A stretch of DNA of 64,000 bases from Planctomycetota bacterium. Its GTDB lineage: Bacteria > Planctomycetota > UBA1135 > UBA2386. The stretch spans positions 62,001 through 126,000 of the forward strand of contig JADJPQ010000007.1 in assembly GCA_016713175.1 (NCBI GenBank), given 5' to 3'. The position numbers and the translations under genes are program-made. Within the stretch, counting starts at the first letter, position 1. The number at the start of each line of letters is the position of its first letter. The notes under the pieces are model-generated. The model ran no database searches and was not told the origin of the DNA. It saw only the letters and a program-made list of their open reading frames with translations. This document shows positions 34,173 through 43,838 of the stretch, piece by piece.

Positions 34173-34979
34173 CTACTGCAGCCGCGCGCCGTCGCAATAG
34201 ACCTGCAGCCGGTCGCCGCGCGCGAAGCCGCACAATGTCGCGCCGGCGGCCTGGCACAGATCAAAGGCCAGCGCACTCGGTGCCGACACCGAGACGATCA
34301 CCGGGATCCTGACGCGCAGGCATTTGACCACCAGGTCGAAGCCGGCGCGGCCCGACAGGATCGCGACCGCCGTGGCGAGCGGCGCGCCGGCTCGCGCCGC
34401 CATGCCGATCGCCTTGTCGAGGGCATTGTGGCGGCCCACATCCTCACCGTGGCCGAGCAGTTCACCGGCGGCGGACAGCAGCACTGCGCCATGACAGCCG
34501 CCAGTCGCCGAAAACAGCGGTTGGTGGGTGCGCAGTCGCGCGGCGAAGCGTCGCAGGTCGTCGGTCGTCAGCCTGGGCGTTCCCGGCAACAGGGGCGGTG
34601 TGCCATCGAGGATCTCGTGCGGATCCGCCAGGCCACAGGCGCCACACGAACTGCGGATCTCGTGGGTCCGCTGCAGGCGCCCACGCAGCGCCGCGTCCGG
34701 CGGCCGCGTCAAGGTCACGGTCAGGGTGTCGGCCCGCCGCGCCGCGGCATCGCCCGCGGTGAACGTCATGTCGGCGATCTCGCCGGCACCGCCGATCACC
34801 CCTTCGCCGAGCAGGAAGCCCAGCGCCAGATCGTCGTCGCGACCGGGCGTCCGCATGGTCAGCAACGGCTGGCCGGCGATGTCCAGCAGCAGCGGTTCCT
34901 CGCGAACCAGCTGATCGGTGCGACCGTCGGCCAGACGTCGCGACGAGGCACCGGGGTTCGGAGTTGGCGGCGGTGACAC
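34173..34979 (-). CDS. fdhD: Formate dehydrogenase accessory sulfurtransferase FdhD
   Basis: 268 residues. The conserved loop SSCGACG (C112, C115) receives sulfur from IscS and passes it to the Mo-bis-MGD cofactor of formate dehydrogenase. Other family signatures are EEPLLLDI, DLALGFLLGEG, HNALDKAIG and GRAGFDLVVKC. GTG at 34979 was chosen since the region before it is low-complexity Arg/Ala; an upstream in-frame ATG also exists. It points to a Mo-bis-MGD enzyme that needs sulfuration; the Mo oxidoreductase at 7527-10292 is a candidate client, but a formate dehydrogenase elsewhere is equally possible. Confidence 0.92.
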   Translation of the reverse strand: MSPPPTPNPGASSRRLADGRTDQLVREEPLLLDIAGQPLLTMRTPGRDDDLALGFLLGEGVIGGAGEIADMTFTAGDAAARRADTLTVTLTRPPDAALRGRLQRTHEIRSSCGACGLADPHEILDGTPPLLPGTPRLTTDDLRRFAARLRTHQPLFSATGGCHGAVLLSAAGELLGHGEDVGRHNALDKAIGMAARAGAPLATAVAILSGRAGFDLVVKCLRVRIPVIVSVSAPSALAFDLCQAAGATLCGFARGDRLQVYCDGARLQ

Positions 34980-35055
34980 TGCCGCAGCGTAGGCGGCGGT
35001 CCGGGGGACTGCACGCGTGCGCCGTCGGGCCGCCGCAGCTAGAGTCCCGCCCGCC

Positions 35056-36345
35056 ATGGAACGCCTCGTCTCGCTGTGCGGCATCGTCGTGCTGCTCGGG
35101 CTCTGCTATGCGCTGTCGAACAACCGGCGGGCGATCTCCTGGCGGCTGGTCGGCGTCGGCCTGGGGATCCAGGCGGTGCTCGGTGTGACGTTCCTGTACT
35201 GGTCGGCGGGCAACAAGGCGCTGCGCGGCTTCGGCGATGGCGTCGAGCGCTTCCTGCAACTGTCGGTCAAGGGCAGTTCGTTCGTGTTCGGCGCGTTGAC
35301 CGATCCGGCGACCGTCGGCAGGGCTTTCGGCGAGAACCAGGGTTTCCTGTTCGCCTTCAAGGTGCTGCCGACGCTGATCTTCTTCAGCGCGTTCATGGCG
35401 GTGCTGTACCACCTGGGCGTCATGCAGCTGATCGTCAGCGTGATGGCACGCGTGATGGTGCGGCTGCTCGGCACTTCAGGCTCCGAGTCGCTGTCGGCCT
35501 GTGCCAACGTGTTCGTCGGCCAGACCGAGGCGCCGCTCTTGGTCAAACCGTTCCTGCCGACGATGACCAGGAGCGAACTGTTCACCGTCATGGTCGGTGG
35601 CTTTGCGACGATCGCCGGCGGCGTGTTCGCGCTGTATGTCAGCTTTGGCGTGCAGGCTGGCCACCTGATGGTGGCGTCGGTCATGGCGGTGCCGGCCGGG
35701 TTGATCTGCGCCAAGATGGTGTTCCCGGAGACCGAGACATCACGCACGCTCGGTCGCATCGACAAGATCGAGACCGAGGGCTACGGCAACGTCGTCGAAG
35801 CCGCGGCTGCCGGCGCCGGCGACGGTCTCAAGCTGGCGCTGAACGTCGGCGCGATGTTGATCGCGTTTCTCGGCTTGGTGGCGGTGCTCGACTGGGTTCT
35901 GGCGCAGGGCTACGGCATCTATCACGATCTGCTCGATGCGGGCGGCGGGCCGACGCCAGACTCGCCCGTGACGGTCAAGTCGCTGCTCGGGCTGTTGTTC
36001 TGGCCGATCGCGGCGGTCATGGGGGTGCCGACCCAGGACATCACGGCGCTGAGTCAGCTGCTCGGCACCAAGCTGGCGGTCACCGAACTGGTCGCCTACG
36101 GCGACCTGACCGCGATGATGAAGGCGAAGACGATCTCGCCGCGCGCGGCGATGATCGCCAGCTTCGCGTTGTGCGGGTTCGCCAACATCGGCAGCGTCGC
36201 CATCCAGATCGGCGGACTCGGCGCGATCGCGCCCGAACGCCGCGGCGACCTGGCGAAGATCGGCCTGCGCGCGATGCTGGCCGGCGCGATCGCGACCTGC
36301 ATGACGGCGTGCGTGGCCGGCGTGCTGGCCAGCGAGGGGGCATGA
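35056..36345 (+). CDS. CNT-family nucleoside transporter (NupC-like)
   Basis: 429 residues with about ten transmembrane segments. The N-terminal Nucleos_tra2_N helices are followed by a gate domain with GQTEAPLLVKPFL (inside-facing nucleoside/Na+ site) and, near the C-terminus, GFANIGSVAIQIGGLGAIAP, both hallmarks of concentrative nucleoside transporters. It imports nucleosides with a proton or sodium ion across the inner membrane. Its TGA overlaps the ATG of a purine nucleoside phosphorylase gene, which is strong contextual support for nucleoside salvage. Confidence 0.93.
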   Translation: MERLVSLCGIVVLLGLCYALSNNRRAISWRLVGVGLGIQAVLGVTFLYWSAGNKALRGFGDGVERFLQLSVKGSSFVFGALTDPATVGRAFGENQGFLFAFKVLPTLIFFSAFMAVLYHLGVMQLIVSVMARVMVRLLGTSGSESLSACANVFVGQTEAPLLVKPFLPTMTRSELFTVMVGGFATIAGGVFALYVSFGVQAGHLMVASVMAVPAGLICAKMVFPETETSRTLGRIDKIETEGYGNVVEAAAAGAGDGLKLALNVGAMLIAFLGLVAVLDWVLAQGYGIYHDLLDAGGGPTPDSPVTVKSLLGLLFWPIAAVMGVPTQDITALSQLLGTKLAVTELVAYGDLTAMMKAKTISPRAAMIASFALCGFANIGSVAIQIGGLGAIAPERRGDLAKIGLRAMLAGAIATCMTACVAGVLASEGA

Positions 36346-37166
36346 ACGAGTTGCCCGAGGGCGAACGGGTCGCGGCGGCGACCGCGTACCTGCAACAGCG
36401 GCTCGGCCGGCGTGCGGACGGCCTCCGGCTCGGCCTGGTGCTCGGCAGTGGCCTGAAGAACTTCGCGACGCAGGTCGCCGATGCGGTGGCGATCCCGTTC
36501 GCCGAGATCCCGCACTGGCCGGCGCCGCAGGTGCATGGTCATGGGGGCGCGCTGGTCATCGGCACCGTCGGCGGTGCGACGATCGCGTGCCTGACCGGGC
36601 GCGTGCATCTGTACGAGGGTTGGTCGCCGGCGGAGGTCGTCCGCGGGGTGCGGACCCTGCGCCGGTGCGGCGTGCCCGACTTCCTGCTGACCAACGCCGC
36701 TGGCGGCATCGGCGATCACCTGTCGGCCGGCGATCTGATGCTGATCACCGATCACTTGAACCTGACCGGCATGACCCCGCTGCGCGGCCCGCACGAACCG
36801 CAGTTCGGCCCGCGCTTCCCGGACATGACCCGGGTCTACGACAGCGAATTGCGCGCGCGACTGGCCGGGGGCGGCGACCTGCAGAGCGGCGTCTACGCCG
36901 GGCTGCTCGGCCCGAGTTACGAGACGCCGGCCGAGGTTGCGATGCTGAAGCGGCTCGGCGCCGATGCGGTCGGCATGAGCACGGTCCACGAGGCCATGGC
37001 GCTGCACGCGATGGGCGCGCGCGTCGCCGGCCTGTCGTTGATCTCCAACCTGGCGGCCGGAATCGCCGATCGTCCGCTGAGCCACGACGAAGTCATCGCT
37101 GCCGGCAAGAGCGCGGAGGCGGCGTTGACGGCGCTGGTGACCCGCTTCTGCACTGGCCTGCGATGA
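36342..37166 (+). CDS. Purine nucleoside phosphorylase (trimeric inosine/guanosine type)
   Basis: 274 residues. LVLGSGLKNF forms the phosphate-binding loop, ALVIGTVGG and GRVHLYEGWS continue the phosphate/sugar site, TNAAGGIGD and GPSYETPAE line the base site, and VGMSTVHEAMALHAMG ends the fold. It cleaves purine nucleosides with phosphate to base plus ribose-1-phosphate. Translationally coupled at both ends: ATGA overlaps with the transporter gene before it and the GNAT-like gene after. Together they form a nucleoside uptake-and-salvage operon. Confidence 0.93.
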   Translation: MNELPEGERVAAATAYLQQRLGRRADGLRLGLVLGSGLKNFATQVADAVAIPFAEIPHWPAPQVHGHGGALVIGTVGGATIACLTGRVHLYEGWSPAEVVRGVRTLRRCGVPDFLLTNAAGGIGDHLSAGDLMLITDHLNLTGMTPLRGPHEPQFGPRFPDMTRVYDSELRARLAGGGDLQSGVYAGLLGPSYETPAEVAMLKRLGADAVGMSTVHEAMALHAMGARVAGLSLISNLAAGIADRPLSHDEVIAAGKSAEAALTALVTRFCTGLR

Positions 37167-38179
37167 GCCTGCCCGAACTCGAGATCCGACCGTATCGCCC
37201 GGGCGACGAGGCGGCGATCCTGCGGACGTTCAATCTGGTGTTCCGCGAGGTCTGCGGCCCCGACTTCGTCGATCGCACGTTGGCGCAGTGGCGCTGGCAG
37301 TACCTCGACAACCCGCACGGCCATCGGATGTCGCTGGCGGTCGCGCCGGACGGCACGATCGTGTCGCAGTATGCCGGCGTGCCGATGGTCGCCGACACGC
37401 CGTTCGGCGAACGGACGTTCGTCCACTGCGTCGATTCGATGACCCATCCGGCGTGGCGCGCCGGCCTGAAGCGACCCGGCGTGTTCGTCGTGACCGGCTG
37501 GCCGTTCTCGGCGCACGCGCGGCGGATCGGCGACGCGGTGCTGTACGGCTTTCCGGTCGACACCGCGTTCCGGATCGGCACGCGCTACCTCGAGTACCAC
37601 TTCCTGCGCGGGATCGACTACCTGATCCGCGACGCCAGCGCGCCGCTGCCACCACCGCCGACGGCGGTGACCTGCGAACGGGTGGCGGCGATTCCGCCCG
37701 ACATCGGTTCGCTGTATGCGACGATCGCCGGCGAGAAGCGACTGGCCCTGCGGCGGGACTACCGTTACCTCGATTGGCGCTACGTGCAGAACCCGGCCCG
37801 CGCCGACTACGAGCTGTGGACCGCGCGCCGGCGCGGCCGGCTGTGCGGCTTCGTCGTGCTGAAGCCCGGACAGGCGCTGATCCCCGATGGTGCGACGATC
37901 GCCGACTGGATGGTCCCGGAAGGCGATGCCGAGGCGATCGACGCGGTGGTGCAGGTGGCGGTGCAGCGGGCGCAGCAGCAAGGCAGGAACAACGTGCTGG
38001 CGGTGTTCCCGGAGTGGTCGACCGAGTGGGCGGCGCTGGTGCAGCGTGGTTTCATCAAGACGCCATCGGCGAACTGGTTGGAACGACGGCTGGTGTATCT
38101 GATCACCGGTTCGCCGCTGACCCCGGAGACGCTGGCCGCGCAGTGGTGGTACACGCTCGGCGACTCCGACCTCGCTTGA
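37163..38179 (+). CDS. GNAT-like acyltransferase
   Basis: 338 residues. The start LEIRPYRPGDEAAILRTFN and the segment TLAQWRWQYLDNPHG are typical of the GNAT-related 'acetyltransferase' proteins of polysaccharide and outer-surface clusters. The C-terminal half repeats the fold (DYRYLDWRYVQNP, then GFVVLK), suggesting a tandem pair of N-acyltransferase domains. Probably cytoplasmic. Coupled to the phosphorylase by ATGA, although no substrate link to nucleosides is obvious. Substrate unknown. Confidence 0.72.
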   Translation: MSLPELEIRPYRPGDEAAILRTFNLVFREVCGPDFVDRTLAQWRWQYLDNPHGHRMSLAVAPDGTIVSQYAGVPMVADTPFGERTFVHCVDSMTHPAWRAGLKRPGVFVVTGWPFSAHARRIGDAVLYGFPVDTAFRIGTRYLEYHFLRGIDYLIRDASAPLPPPPTAVTCERVAAIPPDIGSLYATIAGEKRLALRRDYRYLDWRYVQNPARADYELWTARRRGRLCGFVVLKPGQALIPDGATIADWMVPEGDAEAIDAVVQVAVQRAQQQGRNNVLAVFPEWSTEWAALVQRGFIKTPSANWLERRLVYLITGSPLTPETLAAQWWYTLGDSDLA

Positions 38180-38241
38180 ACGAGGCTTGCATCCGGGGTG
38201 CGCGGGCGCGACAACGACGTTCGGCCCCGGGCCGTCGTCTG

Positions 38242-39039
38242 ATGATCTGGATCCTGCTGCTGCCGTCGCTCTATGTCGCCATCGTGGCGGTGCTGTGGCT
38301 GAAGCAGGACCTGTTGGTGTTCCCCGGCGCCGGCAACGGTGACCAGCCGCTCGACGACCCGGGCGCGGTGACGGTGCAACGGTTGCGCCGCGACGGCGGT
38401 CTCGAGTTCCGGATCGCGATCGCCGAGCCGGCGGACTGTCGCGGCGTGCTGCTGTGGTTCTCCGGCAATGCCCAGGACTTGCGCGGCGCGGCGCGCTGGG
38501 CGGCACTGCTGCGGCATTACCACCTGCAGGTGATCGCGGCGGAGTATCCTGGCTATGGCACCAGCGCCGGCGAACCGGGCGTTGCGTCGTTCCTGGCGAT
38601 GGCCGAGGCCGCCGGCCGGTTCGCGTTGGCGCAGGCAAAGGCGCGCGGCGTGCCGTTCCTGGTCGGTGGCATTTCGCTCGGTACGTTCTGTGCGACGCAC
38701 GTCGCCGCCGCGCTGCCCGCGCGCCGGCTGGTCCTGTGCGCGCCGCCGACGACGATGGTCGAGGCGGCGCAGCAAGGCTATGGCTGGCTGCCAGTCCGTT
38801 GGCTGCTGCGGCATCGGTTCGACAACCACGCGGTGATCGCGCAGGTGCGATGTCCGACCATGATCGTGCATGGCGAACAGGACCGCATCGTGCCGCTGGC
38901 GATGGGCCAGCGACTGGCCGCGCGGTGTTCGCCGCCGGCGACCCTGGTGCCGGTGCCCGGCTGCGGTCACAATGACCTGCCGCTGGAGCCGGAGGGTCCG
39001 GTCGGCGCCGTGTTGCAGCAGTTCCTGCAGCTTCCCTGA
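38242..39039 (+). CDS. Alpha/beta hydrolase, membrane-anchored
   Basis: 265 residues. An N-terminal hydrophobic helix (ILLLPSLYVAIVAVLWL) anchors a serine hydrolase domain. The oxyanion part is LLWFSGNAQDL; the nucleophile lies in GGISLG (GxSxG); Asp is in HGEQDRIVP and His in PGCGHND. The layout resembles BEM46/ABHD13-type proteins, predicted esterases or thioesterases. It starts 62 bases after the GNAT-like gene. Confidence 0.85.
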   Translation: MIWILLLPSLYVAIVAVLWLKQDLLVFPGAGNGDQPLDDPGAVTVQRLRRDGGLEFRIAIAEPADCRGVLLWFSGNAQDLRGAARWAALLRHYHLQVIAAEYPGYGTSAGEPGVASFLAMAEAAGRFALAQAKARGVPFLVGGISLGTFCATHVAAALPARRLVLCAPPTTMVEAAQQGYGWLPVRWLLRHRFDNHAVIAQVRCPTMIVHGEQDRIVPLAMGQRLAARCSPPATLVPVPGCGHNDLPLEPEGPVGAVLQQFLQLP

Positions 39040-39045
39040 GGTCGG

Positions 39046-40881
39046 ATGACGTCGCGCCGGTTGCCGGTTGCCTGTGCCTTGCTGGCTGCGCTTCTTGCCG
39101 CGGTCGTCGGCCTGGTGTACGGCTGGCACGGCTGGCCCGACTGCACGACGCATCTGCGCGACGACGCGTTCTACGAGTTTGCGTGGGTCGACAATCTGGT
39201 GCATGGCCGCGGGCCGTCAGTCAGCGACGGCGTCACCACCAGCGGCGTGCAATACCTGTGGTGTCTCTTGCTGTGCGTGCCGGCCTGGCTGTCGCCAGCG
39301 AGTCTGCCGGACGCGGCGGTTCTGCTCGGCATGCTCTGCCACCTCATGGCGGCGGCGAGCTGGGTGGTCCATGGCGGCCGCCGCGCCGGCGCGCTGGTCG
39401 TCGGGCTGCTGTGGCTTGGCAATCCGCTGCTGTTGCGCGAATGCCAGAACGGCCAGGAGACGGCGTTGGCGTGTCTGCTGCTGGCGCTGCTGTGGCAGCA
39501 GCGTCGGGCGCCGGCGCCGGTGTTCGCGACGCTCGCGGTGCTGACGATGCTGGCGCGCAGCGATCTGTTCGTGGTCGTGGCGCTGTTGTCGTGGTGGCGG
39601 CACCGACCGGCGCCACTGCGGGCCCTGCCGGTGCCCGTGCTGGCCCTGGCCGTGCATCTGGCGCTCAACCGTCTATGCGGCGGCGGCTGGTTGCAGGACT
39701 CCGGGACCCCGATGGCTTGGTTGTTCCACGCCAACTTCGAACGCACCGAACCGGCGCTGCTCGACACGCTGCGGCAATGGTGGTGGTACCTGCGGCCGGT
39801 GCTGCTTGGCGGGCCGTTCGGCACCGCCTCGGCCGCCGGCCTCGGCCTGGCCGTGTTCCTGCTGGTCCGACCCATCTGGCCGGCGCGCTGGCGAGCGTTG
39901 CCGGCGCTGCTGGTCGGCATCGCCTCGGCGGCCGGTATGGGCGACGTGGCGACGCCCGGCTGGGCCGCCCTGTGGTTGGCGCTGTTCCCGGCGGCGGCGC
40001 CGCGGCCGTGGCGGCGCGACCTGCTGCTGCTGTTCCTGGGCCTCTTGTCCTTGCTGCTGCTGCATTGGGCGCTGCGCTGGTACCCGCGTGACTACTACAC
40101 CGCGCCGCTGCTGGTGCTGGCCGCCGCCGCGTTGCTGCGGATACGACGCGGGTGGGCGCTGCTGGCCGTCGTGGCCGTCGTGCAGACGATCGATGTTCGC
40201 CGTGTGCCGCTGGAGCCACTGGGTGGCCAGGCCGAGATGGAACTGGCGGCGCTGCATCTGCGCGCGCTGCTGCCCGCCGACGAGCGCGTCGGCTGTTTCA
40301 ACGCCGGCCTGCTGGCCTATTGGTCGCGGCAGAACGGCCCGGCCCCGGCGGTCGTCAACCTCGACGGTGTCGTCGATGCCCGGTCGCTCGCGGCCTTGCA
40401 GGCGCAACGGCTGGCTGCGTTCCTCGACGAACAACGGCTGCGGTTCGTCGTCGACAACGCCGTGCAGTTCGCCACCGATCCGCGGCTGCCGCACGCGAAC
40501 GGACACTGGTTCGGCGCCGGCTTCGATGCGGCCCGCGACCTGCTCGAAGTCGCCCGTTTCGATGTGCCCGCGCATGATGCCGGGCGGCCGGGCACCGATG
40601 GTTTCCGGCTGTACTGGCGGCGAGCCTGCGGGCCGCCGCCATCGCTGCCGACGATCGCGCAGGACCTTGGGCGGCTGCCGCGCGGCCAGCGGGCAGTGTT
40701 GTGGCCCGCGCCGGCGGGTGCGGTGCTGCGACTGCGGCGTAGAGATGGCAGCGAGGTCCAGCTGCTCACGGCCGACGCCGCGATCGTCCATGTCGTCGCG
40801 ATACCCGATGTGGCCGGAGCGCTGTTCGACACGACCCGCGCGGAACCGCTGTTGCAACTGACCCAGATGGAGGACGGATGA
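39046..40881 (+). CDS. Polytopic membrane protein, GT-C glycosyltransferase-like
   Basis: 611 residues with about nine to eleven hydrophobic helices over residues 5-380, followed by a soluble C-terminal part. The first periplasmic loop has LRDDAFYEFAWVDNLVHG then VTTSGVQYLW. This matches the 'DDAFY...GxG...TNGxxPLW' loop of GT-C enzymes that use lipid-linked sugars; the DD pair is the expected metal/donor site. It could transfer a sugar to lipid or protein on the outer face of the membrane. Family assignment is by motif and topology only. Six bases follow the hydrolase gene; ATGA overlap with the next. Confidence 0.7.
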   Translation: MTSRRLPVACALLAALLAAVVGLVYGWHGWPDCTTHLRDDAFYEFAWVDNLVHGRGPSVSDGVTTSGVQYLWCLLLCVPAWLSPASLPDAAVLLGMLCHLMAAASWVVHGGRRAGALVVGLLWLGNPLLLRECQNGQETALACLLLALLWQQRRAPAPVFATLAVLTMLARSDLFVVVALLSWWRHRPAPLRALPVPVLALAVHLALNRLCGGGWLQDSGTPMAWLFHANFERTEPALLDTLRQWWWYLRPVLLGGPFGTASAAGLGLAVFLLVRPIWPARWRALPALLVGIASAAGMGDVATPGWAALWLALFPAAAPRPWRRDLLLLFLGLLSLLLLHWALRWYPRDYYTAPLLVLAAAALLRIRRGWALLAVVAVVQTIDVRRVPLEPLGGQAEMELAALHLRALLPADERVGCFNAGLLAYWSRQNGPAPAVVNLDGVVDARSLAALQAQRLAAFLDEQRLRFVVDNAVQFATDPRLPHANGHWFGAGFDAARDLLEVARFDVPAHDAGRPGTDGFRLYWRRACGPPPSLPTIAQDLGRLPRGQRAVLWPAPAGAVLRLRRRDGSEVQLLTADAAIVHVVAIPDVAGALFDTTRAEPLLQLTQMEDG

Positions 40882-42248
40882 ACGCATGGCTGCAACGGTT
40901 GTCCTGGCTGGCGTTGGCGACGTCGCCGCTCCCGGCGCAAGACGTCATCGTCGCCAGGGACACGGCCTTCGTCGTGCACCTGCACCGCGGCGATCTCGAC
41001 GCCAAGGTGGGCAAGCGGCTGGCGGCGGAGGCGCTCTCGGTGCTGTCGCCCCTGGTCAGCATCGCCCCGGCCCTGCTCGGCAAGGGCGCGACCGCCAAGG
41101 GCCGGCCGCCGTGCGAACTGCATCTGTGGCGGCACGTCGCCGACTACGAGGCGGCCGAGCAGAAGCTGACCGGCGGCAAGTTCCGGCGCAATCTCGCGTT
41201 CACGACCTGGGAAGCGCCCCAGAGCCACGTCGTGCTGCAACCGGTGGTGCCCGGCGCGATCGTCGCAGCGACCGGTCTGCCGCAGTTGACCAGGCGGCTG
41301 CTGCTGCACGAGGTCGGCCATCAACTGGTCTATCGCGCGTTGCCGAACTACCGGTTCCACCCGTTCTGGCTGGGGGAAGGCGCCGCGACCTGGCTCGAGG
41401 ACGAGGCGCTGCGGGCCGGCAAGGCAGTCGGGACCGCTCTGGCCGAGCCGCACGACGCGCGCGAACTCGGCCGCGTGCAGGCGCTGATCGTTGCCGGCAA
41501 GCTGCCGACGTTGCGCGAGATGGTCGCCGGCAAGGCCCTCGACGAGATCGACTGGCACGATGCCTATGCCGCTACGGCCGTGTCGTTCCGCTGGCTGTAC
41601 GAGCGGCGATCGCGGGCGATCGTCGACACGCTGCGGAAGATCGGCGCCATGCCCGGCAATGCGCGCCTGCCCGAACGCATCGCCGACGAACTGCGCCAGG
41701 CGTTCGGCGCCGAGGAGTGGCAGAAGCTGGACGCCGCGTTCGTGGCCTGGGCGCAACCGCAGCGTCCGGAGTGGGACGAGGTGTTCCGGATGCTCGACAC
41801 CCATGCCAGGCCGTGGGTCCAGATCGCATTTCCCGACACCAATGCGATCGCCTGGCGCAGCGCGGCGGCGCCGGGTTGCGGCGTGCGGACGGTGGTCGAA
41901 TTGCTCGGTGAAGCCGGCGCGCAGGCGAACCTGCTGCTGGATCGGCAGGCAGCGGGTTTTGTCTCGGTCGCGCTGCGGGCCGGCGGTGGCGTGACGGTGT
42001 TGCGCTACCGCAAGGGGGAAGACCCCTGGCCGAGTTTCGGACACGCCGAGGTCGAGGTGGTTGCCGGGCGGCGGTATGAGCTGCGCGCCACCGTCGTCGA
42101 CGGCCAACTACGGATCGACCTCGATGGCAAGACGGTGGTGGCCACGACGGTCGACGGGCATGCGTTCACCGGCCCGTGGGGGATCGGCGTGCAAGCGGGC
42201 GCGGCCGCGCTGTGGCACGAGGTGGAAGAACTACCCCCCGGCGAGTGA
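40878..42248 (+). CDS. Exported zinc metallopeptidase-like protein (HEVGHQ)
   Basis: 456 residues, signal peptide LSWLALATSPLPAQ. HEVGHQ at 144-149 is an HExxH zinc site; GEGAATWLED about 25 residues later supplies the glutamate ligand, a gluzincin arrangement like the peptidase-MA family. From about residue 320 there is a beta-sandwich resembling the laminin-G/DUF1080 fold (RYELRATVVDGQLRIDLDGK), often a carbohydrate or ligand binder. The start overlaps the upstream stop. Last gene of the operon; the stop lies two bases from the convergent MATE gene. Confidence 0.8.
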   Translation: MNAWLQRLSWLALATSPLPAQDVIVARDTAFVVHLHRGDLDAKVGKRLAAEALSVLSPLVSIAPALLGKGATAKGRPPCELHLWRHVADYEAAEQKLTGGKFRRNLAFTTWEAPQSHVVLQPVVPGAIVAATGLPQLTRRLLLHEVGHQLVYRALPNYRFHPFWLGEGAATWLEDEALRAGKAVGTALAEPHDARELGRVQALIVAGKLPTLREMVAGKALDEIDWHDAYAATAVSFRWLYERRSRAIVDTLRKIGAMPGNARLPERIADELRQAFGAEEWQKLDAAFVAWAQPQRPEWDEVFRMLDTHARPWVQIAFPDTNAIAWRSAAAPGCGVRTVVELLGEAGAQANLLLDRQAAGFVSVALRAGGGVTVLRYRKGEDPWPSFGHAEVEVVAGRRYELRATVVDGQLRIDLDGKTVVATTVDGHAFTGPWGIGVQAGAAALWHEVEELPPGE

Positions 42249-42250
42249 GA

Positions 42251-43675
42251 TCACTCGGACGCCAACCGCGCGGTCGCGGTCGCGAAACGGACGTGAACCA
42301 TCCACAGCAGCAGCAGTGCGACCGCGAACAGTCCGATCGCCAGGCCCCACCAGAGCCCGACCGGCCCAGCGCCCCGACCCCACGGGTACGCCAGCCAACA
42401 GCCGAGCGGCAGGCCGAGCAGCCAGAAGCCGGCGACGTTGATCACCATCGGTGAACGGACGTCGCCGATGCCCCGCAGGCAGCCGATCGCGACGACCTGC
42501 AGGCCGTCGCCGATCTGGAACACGCCGGCGACCGGGATCAGCGCGATGGCCCAGGCCGCGATCGCAAGGTCACCGGTCATCGCTGCGGCGAGCAGGTGGG
42601 GCACGGTCAAGAACACCGCCATGAAAGCGCCCATCACCGCCGCGCCGGCAAGCAGTGCGACCCCGACGGTGCGGCGCGCCGACGTCGCATCGCCGCGCCC
42701 GACCGCCCAGCCGACCCGGACCGATGCCGCCATCGACAGACCCAGTGGCGCCATGAACGTCAACGACGCGAGTTGCAGCGCGATCTGATGGCCGCCCAGT
42801 CGCGGCCCGCCGGCGCTGTCGCCGGCGACCTGATCGAACTGGCCGATCAGCACCGCGGTCAGCGCGAACACGCCCATCTCCAGTGCGTACTGCGCGCCGA
42901 TCGGCGCGCCGAGTCGCAGCAGCCGGCCCAGTGGCTGCAGTGCCAGCGCGGCCTTCCGGACCGTCGCATCGCCGAACGCGCGCAGGTGCGGCGCGAGGTC
43001 TTGCCACGACAACGCGAGCAGCGCCGCGAACATGGCCCAGCGGACGACCACGGTGGCCCACGCCGCGCCGGCGACGCCCATCGCCGGAAAACCGAGGTGG
43101 CCATGGATCCAGGCCCAATCCAGCACGACGTTGGCCAGGTTGCCGACCACGATGGTCAGCACCTGCGGCCGCAGCCGGGAATGCGCCGACAGCAGCGCGC
43201 GGAGGACCATCACCCACAGGAACGGCAGGAACCCGAGCGTGTTGATCCTGGCGTAGGTCGCGGCGCCGGGAATGAGTTCCGGCTTCTGCCCGAGCAGCTC
43301 GAGCCACGTCGCGGTGGGCAGCAGCACCGCCATTGCCGGCAGGGCCAGCAGGAACGCCAATACCGCGCCCCGCCAGAGCAGCCGTGGAACCGCGTGCCGA
43401 TCCTGGGCGCCGACCGCCTGGGACAGCAGCGGATCGAGCCCGTTCAGCGTGCCCATGCAGAACACACAGGCGGCCCAACACAGGGTGCTGCCGAGCGCCA
43501 TCGCCGGCAATCCGGCCGCATCGAAGTGGCCGAGGAAGCAGACGTCGACGAAGTTCAGCGACGTCTGGCCGATCTGCACCAGGGCAATCGGCCCGCCCAA
43601 CGCCAGCAGGTGGCGCAGCTCGTCGAGGCGCCCGGTGCTGGCGCGCTGGCTCTGGGCTGGCAGCTCGTGGTCCAT
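42251..43675 (-). CDS. MATE family multidrug exporter
   Basis: 474 residues with twelve predicted helices in two homologous halves. LALGGPIALVQIGQTSLNFVD and FLGHFDAAGLPAMALG are the classic opening of MATE exporters; the second half starts at LLRLGAPIGAQYALE. These proteins expel cationic drugs or metabolites using a proton or sodium gradient. ATG 43675 sits at the start of homology. It stands 163 bases after the NTF2-like gene on the same strand. Confidence 0.92.
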   Translation of the reverse strand: MDHELPAQSQRASTGRLDELRHLLALGGPIALVQIGQTSLNFVDVCFLGHFDAAGLPAMALGSTLCWAACVFCMGTLNGLDPLLSQAVGAQDRHAVPRLLWRGAVLAFLLALPAMAVLLPTATWLELLGQKPELIPGAATYARINTLGFLPFLWVMVLRALLSAHSRLRPQVLTIVVGNLANVVLDWAWIHGHLGFPAMGVAGAAWATVVVRWAMFAALLALSWQDLAPHLRAFGDATVRKAALALQPLGRLLRLGAPIGAQYALEMGVFALTAVLIGQFDQVAGDSAGGPRLGGHQIALQLASLTFMAPLGLSMAASVRVGWAVGRGDATSARRTVGVALLAGAAVMGAFMAVFLTVPHLLAAAMTGDLAIAAWAIALIPVAGVFQIGDGLQVVAIGCLRGIGDVRSPMVINVAGFWLLGLPLGCWLAYPWGRGAGPVGLWWGLAIGLFAVALLLLWMVHVRFATATARLASE

Positions 43676-43838
43676 CGGCGGGCCGCGGATCGTGGCGAGC
43701 ACAGGTCGTCGCCCCAAGGACTTCCGCCGAAATCGACGCGGCCCGATGTGGACACTTCTTCAGGTATCAACTGGTTCTGGCCACGGGAGTTGCGTGGCTC
43801 TCCACAGTTGTGCGGAAATCGTTGTGCAGAGTTGTTGG

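Noticed and set aside
30946..34257. 1103-codon open frame on the minus strand
   Set aside because: It is the antisense of a clear HEWGH metalloprotease with signal peptide; the sequence is Arg/Ala/Val-rich with no domain, as expected for a GC-rich shadow.
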